Assembly (NCBI GenBank): GCA_005408345.1
Contig: SEMN01000020.1
Span: 1,054,001 to 1,118,000 of the forward strand
Source: Macquaria australasica
Taxonomy: Eukaryota > Chordata > Actinopteri > Centrarchiformes > Percichthyidae
Direction: 5' to 3'
DNA: 64,000 nucleotides
The position numbers were made by a program, and so were the translations under genes. This document shows, piece after piece, positions 52,661 to 64,000 of this stretch. Below the pieces are notes generated by a model, which saw only the letters and a program-made list of their open reading frames with translations, made no database searches and had not been told where the DNA came from. Every line of letters begins with the position of its first letter. Position 1 is the stretch's first letter.

Positions 52661-55039
52661 ATAAGATGTGTGTGTGGGGGGGGTGCAGAGCTTGAAACAA
52701 GCTCAGATTAAGACGTGTGCGGTGGAGAGGGCAGGGGTTAGCGAGTAGAGACACGCCACACTTCCAGGCAAGAATCAGCTTGCTCCAGCTGCCTGAGCAA
52801 TAAAGTGCTGGCAGCTGTCCATGGTGCTGAAATAGACCGCTATCTCATTGAATGGAGAATAAAGGGAGCTGGCCGTGGTGCTGAGATACTGACACTGCTA
52901 TGCTAATGGCAGGTCTCACAACAGAACAGAGCATCAGGTGCGTGCACATACCATGGCTGTTGTTTATCCAAACTGCTGCTTTCCAATAAAAAAGACAGTA
53001 CAGAGGCTTGGAACATACAGCGTACAGATCCAAGAAAAGGAGATCTAATAGGGAGCAGTGGGTATTGCCACATGCATAATATAACACAGACCTGTTCTAT
53101 GTGAGGATATCATACATGTGTGTGGATTCTGATGCATTCATTGCCACAGAAACACACTCCTTCACACCGTCATCTTTCTTTTTTGTTTGTCTGACTTCCT
53201 CATCTGTTATCTCCCACATGCAGGGATATAAAAAGAGACAGAGAGAAGCAGCTCGCCTAATCTGTTCTTTGACCTATAGTCGGAAAGCTGGAGCAGCTCT
53301 AAAATGTTTTTCATCCGTATCTCGCAGAAGATGGACTGGTGGACATGTGGCGCGTGGCTTTGAGGCAGCCCACGTCACACTCCTGCTGAGGGTCAATGAC
53401 CATCCCGGCCCACGGGTGCAGAAACGTAAAGACAGGCCCCGAGAGATTACTGACCGGTCCAGAAATGCCTGGCTAAACTTTATTCCTTCCTTCCTCCTCT
53501 CTGGGCTCATAGTGATTCAGTGCATGCGTATATAGGCTGGTCATCCCAGAGCCAGCCTCCCACCTCATCCCTTGTGAGAGATAAGTATTGTTTGCGTATA
53601 GCAGCATATTTCATGCTCTGCTTCCCCCACCTGTTCCCTGACCTGCAAAGTCTGAAGGCTGGAATAGCTGTCAAATGCCTTCACCCATATCTTTCGAGGA
53701 TGATTGAAAGGAGGTTTCGTCTTGAGCTTCTTTTGAAAGCATTTCTTTTGAACAGAGCACAAAAACAAACTTTGGTCAAGGATTTTAAAGAGGTGATCCC
53801 AGCGGTCATTTAAAAAGGGTAATGTCACTTCTTTTTGTCTGTTAATTGCAGGAGATTTTGTGTGTTTTTTAATTTGTCGCCTGCAGGTTTGTGGGTGAGT
53901 TCTGGCTGCATGTCAAGGTCAAACTATTAATCAAATCTATCAGCCTGATTTGCATAATGAACTGCTGCAAAATTTGCCTGGGCCTTAAAGGACCCCCTCC
54001 AACCCTCTCCTCGCCACCCCCTCTCCATTGACTCATTCAGCCGGTTTAAGTTTCCAAGCTTCTCTGTGTGATGTCTGACTGTGTCTGCCAGATATCACTC
54101 CCAAATGCAACGAGGTTTTGTGTGTGTGTAGCAAGAGAAAATAGGGCGGAGGAGCACAGCTGTGTCTGGTTCAATCTGTTGTTGCTCCTGTTTTGTTTTG
54201 CACAGCAGTGATTTGCATTCATGCATTAGACTTGTTTGAAATTTTCCAAATCGTGGTCGCTGAAAGGCAACTTTTCATTTAAAATCCTGCATTCTGTGAC
54301 ATTTTTTATCACTTTTCATTTGTCCTCCAAAGAAACAGGAATATGTATTTAAGATGGAAACTGTCTTTAATTGAGGTATGATGTTTAATATGTGTTTCTG
54401 CTCGGTTTTGAAGACATTTCTGCTATGTTAAAAGATCTAAAACTATCTCACAATCCAATGCAAATCCAGCTCTGTCCGAGATTTTCGGTTTGAAAAACAA
54501 AAAAGTTCCCATTTGCTCCGTAAGGCTGCATAAAGAAGTACAAAGAAAATGCCAAAACAAACTCCAGCAAAGTTAAATGTCTCACCTATTAGAAAAGCAA
54601 AATCCTCAAAAATGAAAATCAAAACTGTTATTTTTGCGCCCTCGGAGACGAACAGCCTCCAACACCAGAGAAACACTGCAAGATCAGAGAAAAGCACCAA
54701 AACCAAAACCACACCAAAACAAGCCATGATAACGGGGGAAAAAGGCTGAAAATAAGCAAAAGGTGGAGGAATATAACAAGTGAGCTCGTAAAGAAGCTGC
54801 TTCTGGAAAGAACAGGAAGAGAGAGAGGAGGGGGAAAAAATACCAAGAGCGTCCGCAAGCACGTAGGGATATTTCTCAGTGGATGTCGCCGGAGCGACAA
54901 CACTCAGCATCCAAGATTTAAATCATTGCATGCAGAAAACGAGAAAACATGTTCCCCATGTCGCAACACCAAGACAAGAAAAGGAAGAAAAAGAGGATAA
55001 AAATATGCTTAAGAAAATGGCAGTGGAAAATGTACTCAC

Positions 55040-55210
55040 CGAGCGGGAGTAAAAGGTTTCAATTAAAAAGAAATTGGGCGTATAGCGGTGGTGGATTGGT
55101 GGTGTGCAGGCTTGGATATACCGAGGCTCTGCGTCCCTTTTGCGCTCTCTACCGCTGCCGGTGGTGGAGTCATGTGACTCGGGATTGATTGAGTTTTTGA
55201 ATCAGTCCAA
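55040..55210 (-). promoter_or_regulatory. Possible distal non-coding first exon / promoter of RALYL
   Basis: A GC- and CpG-rich patch on the minus strand ends in a strong donor, GCTCG|GTGAGT (GT at 55038-55039). It contains the palindrome GAGTCACATGACTC (about 55167-55180). Because RALYL is the only recognised gene downstream on this strand and its coding exon starts a few bases after an acceptor, a 5' leader exon must exist; this is the best candidate seen. Confidence 0.35.
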
Positions 55211-55659
55211 GCTTTTCTCTTGTAGCTACACACGAAGGCATTCAGTGCTGTAGTGGATCGGAGCTTTTCTGGTAATGTCATTGATTTTTCTGCCCAGCGC
55301 TTATTCGAGTTTCTCAAAATAGGGTCCGGGTGTCCCAGGAGGGTCCCTATAGGGGATAATATGTGGGCTAGGCTACTTATGCGTGAATGAATACATACAG
55401 TCTGATTATTTAGATAACACATTTAACTCTTCACACATGCAGCTACAGACAATCCACCTGTTTAAAGTTATATATGACAGCAAATATCCCCTTGACTTCC
55501 TTCCTTTATGCACTCAACGGGATCTGTGATTTAATATGAATTTATTTGGGGGTCATTGATAAAAAAAAGTTTAGGAAACGTGATTTGGGTTCAAATGACT
55601 CGCTAACTTAGCGTTATTGGTGCTTCGTCGTCATGGTTACAATAACAAACTCACCAACT

Positions 55660-55835
55660 GTGGGTTTGTACGGTAAATATGAAGCTACAGCTAGCAACCG
55701 TTAGCTTTCCTTAGCTTATACTTTAGCATAAAGACTGGAAACGGGGGAAACGGCTAACGTTAGTCTGGCTCTGTCCAAAGGTAACAACACCCACCAACCA
55801 AAAATGTCGAACTAACGCTATTGCTTTAAAGAATA
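55660..55835. mobile_element. Left part of the TTAAAGGAATAG MITE
   Basis: Contains AAATATGAAGCTACAGCTAG, AAGACTGGAAACGGGGGAAA and GGCTCTGTCCAAAGGTAACA. Confidence 0.6.
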
Positions 55836-56479
55836 ATTCCACTTTGAGCTTATTTTCTATCAGTTTTAATGAGATTGCACTCAACAAAGCAACTAATAAC
55901 TGCGATCTGGGAGAACAGCGACGTCGCTACAATGAAGTCTGATGGAGCAAGAAACGCAAGCAGTCGGATGATCAGACAGGTGGTAACAAAACCAACAGTT
56001 TAGCCAGATTATCTGAATTATTTTGATGTAAAAATCAAAGGTGAACCCACCTGAAATGTTGGTAATAATCCCTCGTTGCACAAGAAACACAAAGTAGGTC
56101 AAAGTTGAACCAGAAAGTCGGCCTGCAAACTGTGATGAATGTTTACAACAGACAGTTTGAGGAATAATTATACCCTTTTGCCTAATTTTCTCTTCCAAAA
56201 TAAGTTTGGCTGAACAGGGGGTTTATTTAAAACCTGTCTGATCATCCTACTGCTTGTGTTTCTTCCCCCGTCTGACATCTTTTTTAGTTGTCATATTCCC
56301 ATATTTCCACACAATTAACTTGGTGAGCTCAATGATATCACAAGTAACAGAAATTATGTCCAAAACTACACAAATTAGACACAAGTTACATATATAATAA
56401 ACCGGAAATATCTCTTATGCCACCACCACATTTACAACATAAAAGGGAATACCTTGTCGCAATTTAGTCCATCAGCATT

Positions 56480-56740
56480 TTTAATTTTATTGCCCCTTGT
56501 ATCTCATTATGTTATTTACATACATTTAGTCTATTTGCTAATTATCATCTTTGCTGAAGGCTGTGAATGATGTGAGGTTTCCATACCTCATCAGCCTCAC
56601 AACTCCAACCTCTTGGAGCGCTCTCATTAAAAACTACTTAAAGGATTAATCAGCTGAGTTCCTATTGAGCCTTATAAGAATATTGATCATCAATGAGGAT
56701 GTCAACACTAGTCGGGGCAGTTCCTAACAGAGTTTAAAGC
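56480..56740. promoter_or_regulatory. Candidate conserved non-coding block
   Basis: Non-repetitive, with GCTAATTATCATCTTTGCTG, CTCATTAAAAACTACTTAAA, GGATTAATCAGCTGAG and ATTGATCATCAATGAGGATG. It lies upstream of the putative distal RALYL promoter. Candidate only. Confidence 0.25.
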
Positions 56741-59700
56741 TCAGTTAATGTGGGGGCAATGAGTTCACATACAGCCCACAGGTAGAGACGCAATATTGGT
56801 TCAGCGGCTTCCCAAACCTTAAGGTTACTCCAGGACGTAAAAGGTGCTGTGTATTTTTAGTCTGGAAAACCTAAGACTCCAGCCTGGTTTGTCATCATGT
56901 TTCATTTGATCCCACTCTGTAAGGTTGGCAGCTCCAGGCTTCCTACCCGTTCTTGACGGAAACACGAGTGGTCATGCTGTCAGGGAGGAACAGAAGTCTT
57001 TGCTGTTGCTGCAGCGTCTGCCGGGCATGTGAGCAAAGGGTCTGTATGGATCAATGACTTCTCAAGGGGCTGATAGACACAGACAGACAGATGCAAGGGC
57101 AGTGCGCTTCCTACCATGCCTCTTTGTTTTCTTTTTACAAGGATGAATTGCTTGATAGATTTTGGCAAAGCTGCGTCTATCAGACATGTTTTTGCCCTCT
57201 TGTGAGTTTATGAGGTGTGATTTGGGATGGTGTTAAAATCTCATGATGTGTTAAAATGCTGTTGCTCATTGTTGTTACACACAGATAACTTGCTGCTTGA
57301 GTCACCAGGAGCCGGTTGCACTTGCTATTTGTAATGCAATTGAACTGTTGTTATGGCCGTGAGTACTTTCACACAGAATGCAAAAATTACGCGGCAAAAA
57401 AGGGACATACTTTTTTTTCCGAACTAGGTCGATTTTTCTGAGCTTTTGCATGGCAAATAAAGGCATCAACCAAGCACGCTGCGTTGAACGGACGCCACGT
57501 CACAACTCCTGAAAATGGCAGACCTGTTAATTGTTTGTTTGTATTATATGACGAGGGACACAAACATTTTAAAAGACAATGAACTCAAGGACCGGGTGTG
57601 GAGCAGCGTCGCCGGATGCAGGATGGTGAGCAGCTTATGTGGTTTACTTTTGGATGTAGTAGAGTTGGTAGCAAGGCAACACTGTCATCGCAGCTTTGGC
57701 TCATCATATTCATCAAATACGAGAGGCACTCTGTAGCATTGTACCTGCAGGGCACTGCACATAGACTACCCCAAGTAACGTAAGAGACTGGAGCATAAAT
57801 ATTGGAGCAAACATGGGCTTTGTATGAGTGCTCCTGTGTCGTATCTTTTTTCTGAAGAATGAGCTGGCACAAATCTATTTATCTATCTGTTGCAAATTTG
57901 CATCACTGCCAGTATGAATAGTTTTGATGCAAAGTATTTGCAGGCAAGTATTTTGCATTTTCGTGTCGTTTATTCGCCACGTCCCCAGTGTATAAAGGCC
58001 CTAAGTCTTTATAACTAAGTGATGGATGAATAGCTGGAGCAGATCAATCCAGCCAAACAAGCCAAAAAAAAATGATGCTGAGGCTGATTTCAGCATTGCA
58101 TGGTGGCATCCTGTTATGGGAATATGTTGCCTGCTATTCCTACAGCAACGCATCAGGCTAGTCTGGGACTTCACTTCAGCTAAAACCTAAAAAGCAAAAA
58201 AAAAAAAAAAAGACAAAGACAAAGAAAAAGCATCACACCCTTCCTCTCTGCTCAGTGTCACACACAAGTCTCTGAGCAGATGCCATTCCAGCACAGTGTG
58301 ACCGAGGATTTCTGTATCTGTTCATCTCTATCCGCCTTCCCCCAACCCGTTACACATGACGATTCTCTGGCTGGCATCCCAAGCTCTGTGTGGATAGTCC
58401 AACAGTATCTGGCATGCTGCTCATCTTAGCTGACGCTCCCAGCTCCGAGCCATGCGTCTGCAGGCCCGAGTCTCTTCCCCATAACACCTGATAGGCTGGA
58501 TTTATTCTGTGCCCGAGGTCGAGTCATGAGTTTTTGCACTCTGGCAGCGCAAGAGCTATAATTATAGCAGGACATGTAATTCAACATTAATGGCAAAGGC
58601 ACTGATGCTTCGCCCACAATGTCCCCTTTTCTAACACGAATAGTGCATTAGCAGCAGGGATTCACTATCCCCACACTGATTGGAGCTATTAAATACAATT
58701 TAGGATATGCAGAAAGGGAAGTGAAAGCGGGTGGCTGAGTGGTGTATATGCAAACCAAATAAGCTTTGTCCTGGTATAATGCTGCCAGTATTATTCAAGG
58801 TCCTCTGGGGGGGGAAAATAGCGCTTTTTAATGGTGTCTAAGTTACAGCTCTGAGGAAATTTTTGAGTGCTTGTCCTCTCCTGCCTTTTTCCCCCTCTGT
58901 TGCTCTTTTTTTAAGTTCTGTTCTGCTCTGCCTCATTTTTCAGACATTTCTTTGCATACGCTGCCATTTCTCACAGAAATTACGCGAGAGAAAAGTAATT
59001 CGAGCGCCTGCGAGGTTCATGAAAACGCCATTTGTGCTGCTTACTCAAAAATAATGATTAGACAAAAGGTCATTTACGAATGCAGTCAGTCTGTGTGTGT
59101 GGGTGTGTGTTTGTGTGGGTGATCTGGTGGGTGTTTATGTGCATTTCTGTGTTTCTGTGCATTATTGTTTTTGCTTGCATGTCTGACAGTGCGAGTCTGT
59201 GCCTGTGCATGTGCAGATCATGTGTTTGTCTGTGCATCTGCCAGCATGCACGTGACCGTTTAATGCGTTTACACATTGACATTTCCCAAGATCTACTGTT
59301 TTCCTCTGTGAAACTAAAACCCTTGACATTCTTTAGGCTCACATTTCCCTGAGCTGCGGGCCCTGTCAGCTCTCATATCACGCAAAGCCGGCATCAACAA
59401 CATAATTACATCAGCTTCACTGCCTCATCTGCCCCCTGTCGAATGTGAATTCAAGTTAATGTTTTTTGCTTTAAAACATTTGGACATCTCATAATCTTGC
59501 TCCATCCACGTGCGAGGAATATTTGATATCTTGGTCATCTTCTCCGCTCATGACTTAAAGTACTTATAAAGCCCTACAGATTTCACAATGTACAGTAACT
59601 ATGTGTAGTCTTTCTAAACAAACCCTGATGGTTCACTCTCTCTCTGTGTCCAAACTTCACCGACTACATCTCGCTGAACTTAAAAAGCAATAGTGACTTT

Positions 59701-59945
59701 TTAACATCACACATCCATGAGTCCTGACACCTAATGACTATGTGGGTTTGAGTCCATCTGTTCATTTGGCTTCTCAGTATGGCCACCCATATGTTGTGGG
59801 TCTTCGTATCATGCTGTGAATTAACCTGGCAAACTCAGTGATTCACCTCATGATATTATTATTATTCTGTGTGAACAGGAGATCAAAAGTGAAGATTTAA
59901 CTGTTTTTTGAGACACACAAGCTTCTGCTGACATTAATATACTGT

Positions 59946-60240
59946 TAAAGCTGCACTGATCAATGTCTTTCACATTCAGTTCATGACTTGCAGGTAAACA
60001 CCAGCTGAAAAGACATATATTTCCCTCGGGAGTTGGTGCAAACCAAAACCAGAGCTAAAAGGAGAGTGAATGCTGGACTTATATTTATTATGTGGCCAGA
60101 AACACGACTCCAAATGAATGCTAATGTTGCTCATTGTCTACTGGACATGTAAATAGGCAACTGTTTGCTACCATGTTAGCCGTAAAGACTTTACAGCTTG
60201 TTCTGTTCCCCCAAGTGGCCAAAGTTGTCTAAAAAGCCTA
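59946..60240. mobile_element. ACTTGGGGGCAGC-family repeat (reverse orientation)
   Basis: Starts AAAGCTGCACTGATCAATG and ends CCCCCAAGTGGCCAAAG, i.e. inverted relative to the copy at 37279-37830. Confidence 0.65.
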
Positions 60241-61700
60241 AAAGTACTTTTTAAAATCACTTTCTGTTTTTTTAAATGTTGTTTTAACTTCATATTTTAA
60301 GATTTCTTTTTAAATTGTATTCACTGTTGTTGTACATTTCACTTCAAACTTTTGTACTGCAGCGCCCAAACAGACCTGAAACCTATTTTCATTTTCAGTT
60401 TCACTTTACGTTAATGACCTTACAGTCTACGTCAGTGGAGTTTGTTTTGGGTAGTTGAGCTGAGTTCACAGCAACAGCAACATCATGTTTTATAGTAGAG
60501 AAAAACATTACAACATTTTTAGTTTAAAAGAGCAGACCTATTGTCAGAATCTTTATATCAAAAGTCTTGTGCTCATAAAAAAAAATGAAACCTTCAAAAA
60601 TGAGCCTCCTCATTATGGCCTTAAATGATCTTTAAAGCATGAGAACACACTTTGTTTAAAGTGACCACTGCCGCTCAAGGAATGAGCCAGAAAAGTAGTC
60701 AAGTCAGCCCCTTTTCCACGGCATTCAATCCAAACGTCAGCGTTTACCTTCCCAGCTGTCTGTTTGCGGAGCAACCTGTCCGTTGTGTTTCCAATTTGGA
60801 AAACATTCTTACTTTCATTTGGACCCCGATCCCCTCATCAATGTAAATCAGGTAGGACTCTCGATACAGACATGAGAATGGATTCACTCTGTACACCCCA
60901 GGGACTCATCAATGACAAGAGTCTATTACTCCAGAGATAGAGCAGACGTGTGGGGGAAGCTGTTATGAATTGCAAATGTGAAACTACTGACTTGCCTGCT
61001 ATGCAAACTCCATGATGTATTATAGCACCCGTGGGAATATGTGCCTATTGCACAAAGCAAGGTCTTACTGCACGATGAGTACTCGTTCCCTGAAAATGCC
61101 CATTCAGTAAGAATAGACACTGTATCTGCTCTAAAAACAGAGATGTGATCTGCAGACCCTGAGGATTCGACTCTCATTCCTGTGGAAATCTGTGTTTGCA
61201 CCTTTAACTCCAGACGGAACTTGTATCTTTGCATCCCACCGAGAATTCAGCCTGAACTTTCACTCTGCTGTGCAAAGAGTAATGGGTACACAGTGTTATT
61301 TTTGTCCCCTCGCTCCTTGTCTTTCTTAAGTGTTTAAAGTTCAGTTAGGGACACACTGTGCTCCGACTTGGAGTCATTAGACGTGACGCTCTGAAGAGCA
61401 CTCTCAGGCTCCTGATTAATTCAGCTGATGGAGAAGTTTGATGCTCGCGCTCATTTCCCTCCTCTCTCAGTTTAAGCTCAAGGGGTGATTATCACGCTTC
61501 CTGTGGGGATTTGAAATGTTCAGAAGTTGTCAAAACCTTTCAGTACATCCTTGTGCTCACTTGCAGTAACCGTTGCCAGTAAAAGTTCTTACTTCATGTG
61601 TTTAGTGAATTTCCTCAGCAGTAATTGAAGGGTGCTTGGCATGATACTCGCACACTTTGAGTCATTTCTTTAAATGCAACAACAGCAAACAGCAGGTGAA

Positions 61701-62329
61701 TTAAAGGAATAGTTTGGGAAATATTCTTACCACCAAGAGTTAATGAGAAGGTTGATACCACTCTCATGCCTGTACAGCAAATATGAAGCTGCAGCCAGCA
61801 GCCTGTTAGCTTAGCTTAGCACAAAGACTGGAAACAGCTAGCTTGGCTCTGACCAAAGATAACAAAATCCACCTACCAGCGTCTCTGAATCTCACTAATT
61901 AACACAGTACTTATTGGGGTTGTGTGCCAGAGTGTTTCTTGGCTGAGGCCAGTGTCAGGCAACCAAAGGAGACTCCAGGAAGTTACTGGTCCCAGCCAAG
62001 AAATAGTCCGGCACATAACCCTCCCGTAAAACGTCGAACTATTGTTTATACACTTTGGTTTTTGTTCAGATTAAACAAACAAGATATTACGAGTTAGTTG
62101 GTGAGATTTGGCTTTAGAGGCTGTAGTTTACAGATTTTGTTACTTTTGGACAGAGCTGGGCTAGCTGTTTTCCCCTGTTTCCAGTCTTTGTGCTAAGCTA
62201 GGCTAACCGGCTGCTTGTGGTAGTTTCATATTTGCTGTACAGACATGAGAGTGGTATCAATCTTCTCATCTAACTCTCAGTAAGAAAGCGAATAAGCGTA
62301 TTTCCCAAAATGTCGAACTTTTCCTTTAA
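61701..62329. mobile_element. Full-length palindromic MITE, TTAA ends
   Basis: Begins TTAAAGGAATAGTTTGGGAA and ends GTCGAACTTTTCCTTTAA. The two halves are long inverted repeats of each other: ACCACTCTCATGCCTGTACA versus TGTACAGACATGAGAGTGGT, and AGCACAAAGACTGGAAACAG versus CTGTTTCCAGTCTTTGTGCT. It has no coding capacity. The TTAA termini would fit piggyBac-type target sites, but the superfamily is not established here. Confidence 0.8.
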
Positions 62330-64000
62330 ATGATGGAGCATTATATAAACATTAAATAAGGATAAAGGTACCATCTTAAACCTAGATATCCTCTGTGCAT
62401 GCTCTCCGGCTCCACAGCACTTAATTTATCTCTCTCTGCTCATGTCAGGTCATTTAGGTTCATTACCCGTCAGCGGCTGATGATGAGCTGTGAGCGCCTG
62501 GCTGGAGTTTAGTGTCGTGTGCTTCCTCATTGTGTTTGACATGTGGGTCCCAGCCCTCCGGTCCAGCGCTTGAATTATTGAACAGGTTCTGTTGGACTGA
62601 CCTGACGGTGACCCGGAGCAGTGGCACAGTGTGAGAGGTGGACAGAGTGTGACTGAATCTTTCTCCCTGCAGGCCAAACGATACAGGGCATGATTGGAGG
62701 GTGTTAGTGAGAACATATTAATAAATCATCAGTTACAACTAGTAGCAGAGCAGGGTTGGCTGAGGATAGGAAGGGGATTTGCAGGCGTATTTATTGCATG
62801 CATTGTGCACTCAAGGGGCACACATTTCTGTGGCTGCTCGTTTCCCATTCTGATTGTTGCTGCAGCTGATTATCAAATAGTGAAAGAGCAAAGCAATTCT
62901 CTCTGTGTGTGGCGTGTACCGCAAGCATCAGGTGGGTAATTTCGCAGTATCGCGCCCGCTCCTGCTTCTCCATAACAAAGACACAGCCTTGTTAATTTTC
63001 AGAAAGTCGGTTTGTGTTTATGCAAGCATCAATGTCAAGCAATACAACAACAAAAGAAGCCATAAATACATAAATAAAGACTAAACCAACCTACATAAAG
63101 ACATGAGGTGGGAACGTATGCAAGGCCATACTGAGTTAACTCTCCTCCAAATGAGCTCTAAAGACCAGTTTGTGCATGTAAGGATAGCTGAGAGATAATG
63201 GTAGTCCTTGAGCTAATGGGAGGGCTGTTCGGCTGAGAAGTTGTTACTGTCAAAGATGAAAAAGTAGCTGAAGCCCTCCCCTCTGTCTCTACGGTGCCAT
63301 GAATTTCAAAACGTCACTCACAGCATCCTCCCAAAGAGATGGGATAAAATTGTTTCCATATGATTACACAGAATATTGCTCTGTCCCCCTTTTATTGGCC
63401 CTGTTTCTTAAATAAAAGTGACAAAAATCAGTAATTTTTGCAAATATGTTCAATGTGTGTCAAAATTTTGAAACAAAGCAGCGGGAAGACTTCAGCTTCC
63501 CTGAAATAAGCCCACATGGTTTTCTTGTAACACTGACAGCTTCAGACAAGAAATCTACATTTTCTTCATTCCCCTGCTGGTGCTTCTCTCCCACATGTTG
63601 CCTGTGAAAAGACGAATGCTGGTCCTTTATAAGTTTCAAAAGGCAGCAGGGCTCCATCTTAAGTTGAATCTTTAAAAAATAATCATCTCCATGGCTGGCA
63701 GCTGCCTTCAATTGAAGTGCGAGAGAGCAGCGAGTGTCATCTTAATTCACGACTCTTGTGTACTTTGTCACCGTTCCCTCGAGACCTGGGTTTTTCTTTT
63801 CCTATCCAACCTCAAAACCCAAAGAAAAGTGTAGAGCTTTGATTGCAAACACATACATAGAAAGGTTTGGGGTGTTGTATACCTTCGTAGGTGTGTACTC
63901 ATTCTCAAAATCTACTCCAAAATACACTCTGTCTAACACTCACCAATATTCTACTTCCACAGGCTACAGCTGAAAGGCATGTTCTCAAGAGCATGTTAAA

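Larger units (their letters stand above)
55211..64000. other. Gene-free flank upstream of RALYL
   Basis: No exon with recognisable homology was found on either strand. Contents: MITE copies at 55660 and 61701, an ACTTGGGGGCAGC-family copy at 59946, a poly(A) tract near 58198, a GT-rich stretch at about 59090-59240, and unassigned single-copy-looking DNA. Confidence 0.5.

Noticed and set aside
53101..53535. 144-codon plus-strand frame
   Set aside because: Mixed composition, no recognisable homology, overlapping open frame on the minus strand; treated as chance.
54443..54910. 155-codon minus-strand frame that looks like a membrane protein
   Set aside because: The hydrophobic residues follow from a T-rich strand (Phe, Leu, Val codons). 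No family motif, no conserved start context, and an overlapping open frame on the other strand.
59080..59352. Cys/Val-rich frame near 59.1 kb
   Set aside because: Produced by a GT-rich low-complexity stretch.

Overview
The window is vertebrate nuclear DNA, most likely from a ray-finned (percomorph-like) teleost. Small coding exons with canonical splice sites sit in long AT-rich introns. There are many CA, AT and GGAT microsatellites and several families of short transposons of a kind common in fish genomes. No operon, prokaryotic feature, CRISPR array, tRNA or rRNA was seen. Almost all of the listed long reading frames are chance or frame shadows; the real genes have to be read as spliced exons.

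Two protein-coding genes are supported, both on the minus strand. (1) LRRCC1 (leucine-rich repeat and coiled-coil centrosomal protein 1) is complete from start to stop: 19 coding exons from 14222 down to 427. Every exon-exon phase fits, giving 3057 nt or 1018 residues; the human protein is about the same size (about 1030). The N-terminus is SDS22-like leucine-rich repeats, the middle is basic and low-complexity, and the last ~600 residues are coiled coil. A TATA-less, GC-richer promoter lies at about 14230-14660 and poly(A) hexamers lie just below the stop codon. (2) RALYL (RALY RNA-binding protein-like, hnRNP C family) has its RRM exon at 42775-43030, followed by exons at 25948-26023, 24392-24439, 23398-23591, 22342-22455 and 21944-22101. 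These encode 282 residues in continuous frame. The short terminal coding exon was not found. A second, phase-compatible first exon at 36521-36557 would start an isoform without the RRM. A possible distal non-coding first exon ends at 55040.

Layout: 1-330, downstream of LRRCC1; 330-14222, LRRCC1; 14.2-14.66 kb, its promoter; 14.7-21.9 kb, intergenic DNA that probably includes the unseen RALYL 3' end; 21.9-43.0 kb, the RALYL body with large repeat-filled introns; 43-55.2 kb, upstream introns or flank of RALYL; 55.2-64 kb, gene-free DNA with repeats and some non-repetitive, homeodomain-site-rich stretches that may be regulatory. From memory of the human 8q21.2 map, RALYL and LRRCC1 are also neighbours on the same strand in the same order, so this looks like conserved linkage.

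The two genes do not share a pathway: LRRCC1 acts at centrioles and the spindle, and RALYL is a (mainly neural) nuclear RNA-binding protein. The most interesting observations are the RRM-less alternative RALYL start, a GC-AG intron and a start-overlapping uORF in LRRCC1, a serine run in RALYL, nested or palindromic transposons, and several candidate conserved non-coding blocks. No previously undescribed biological system could be demonstrated.
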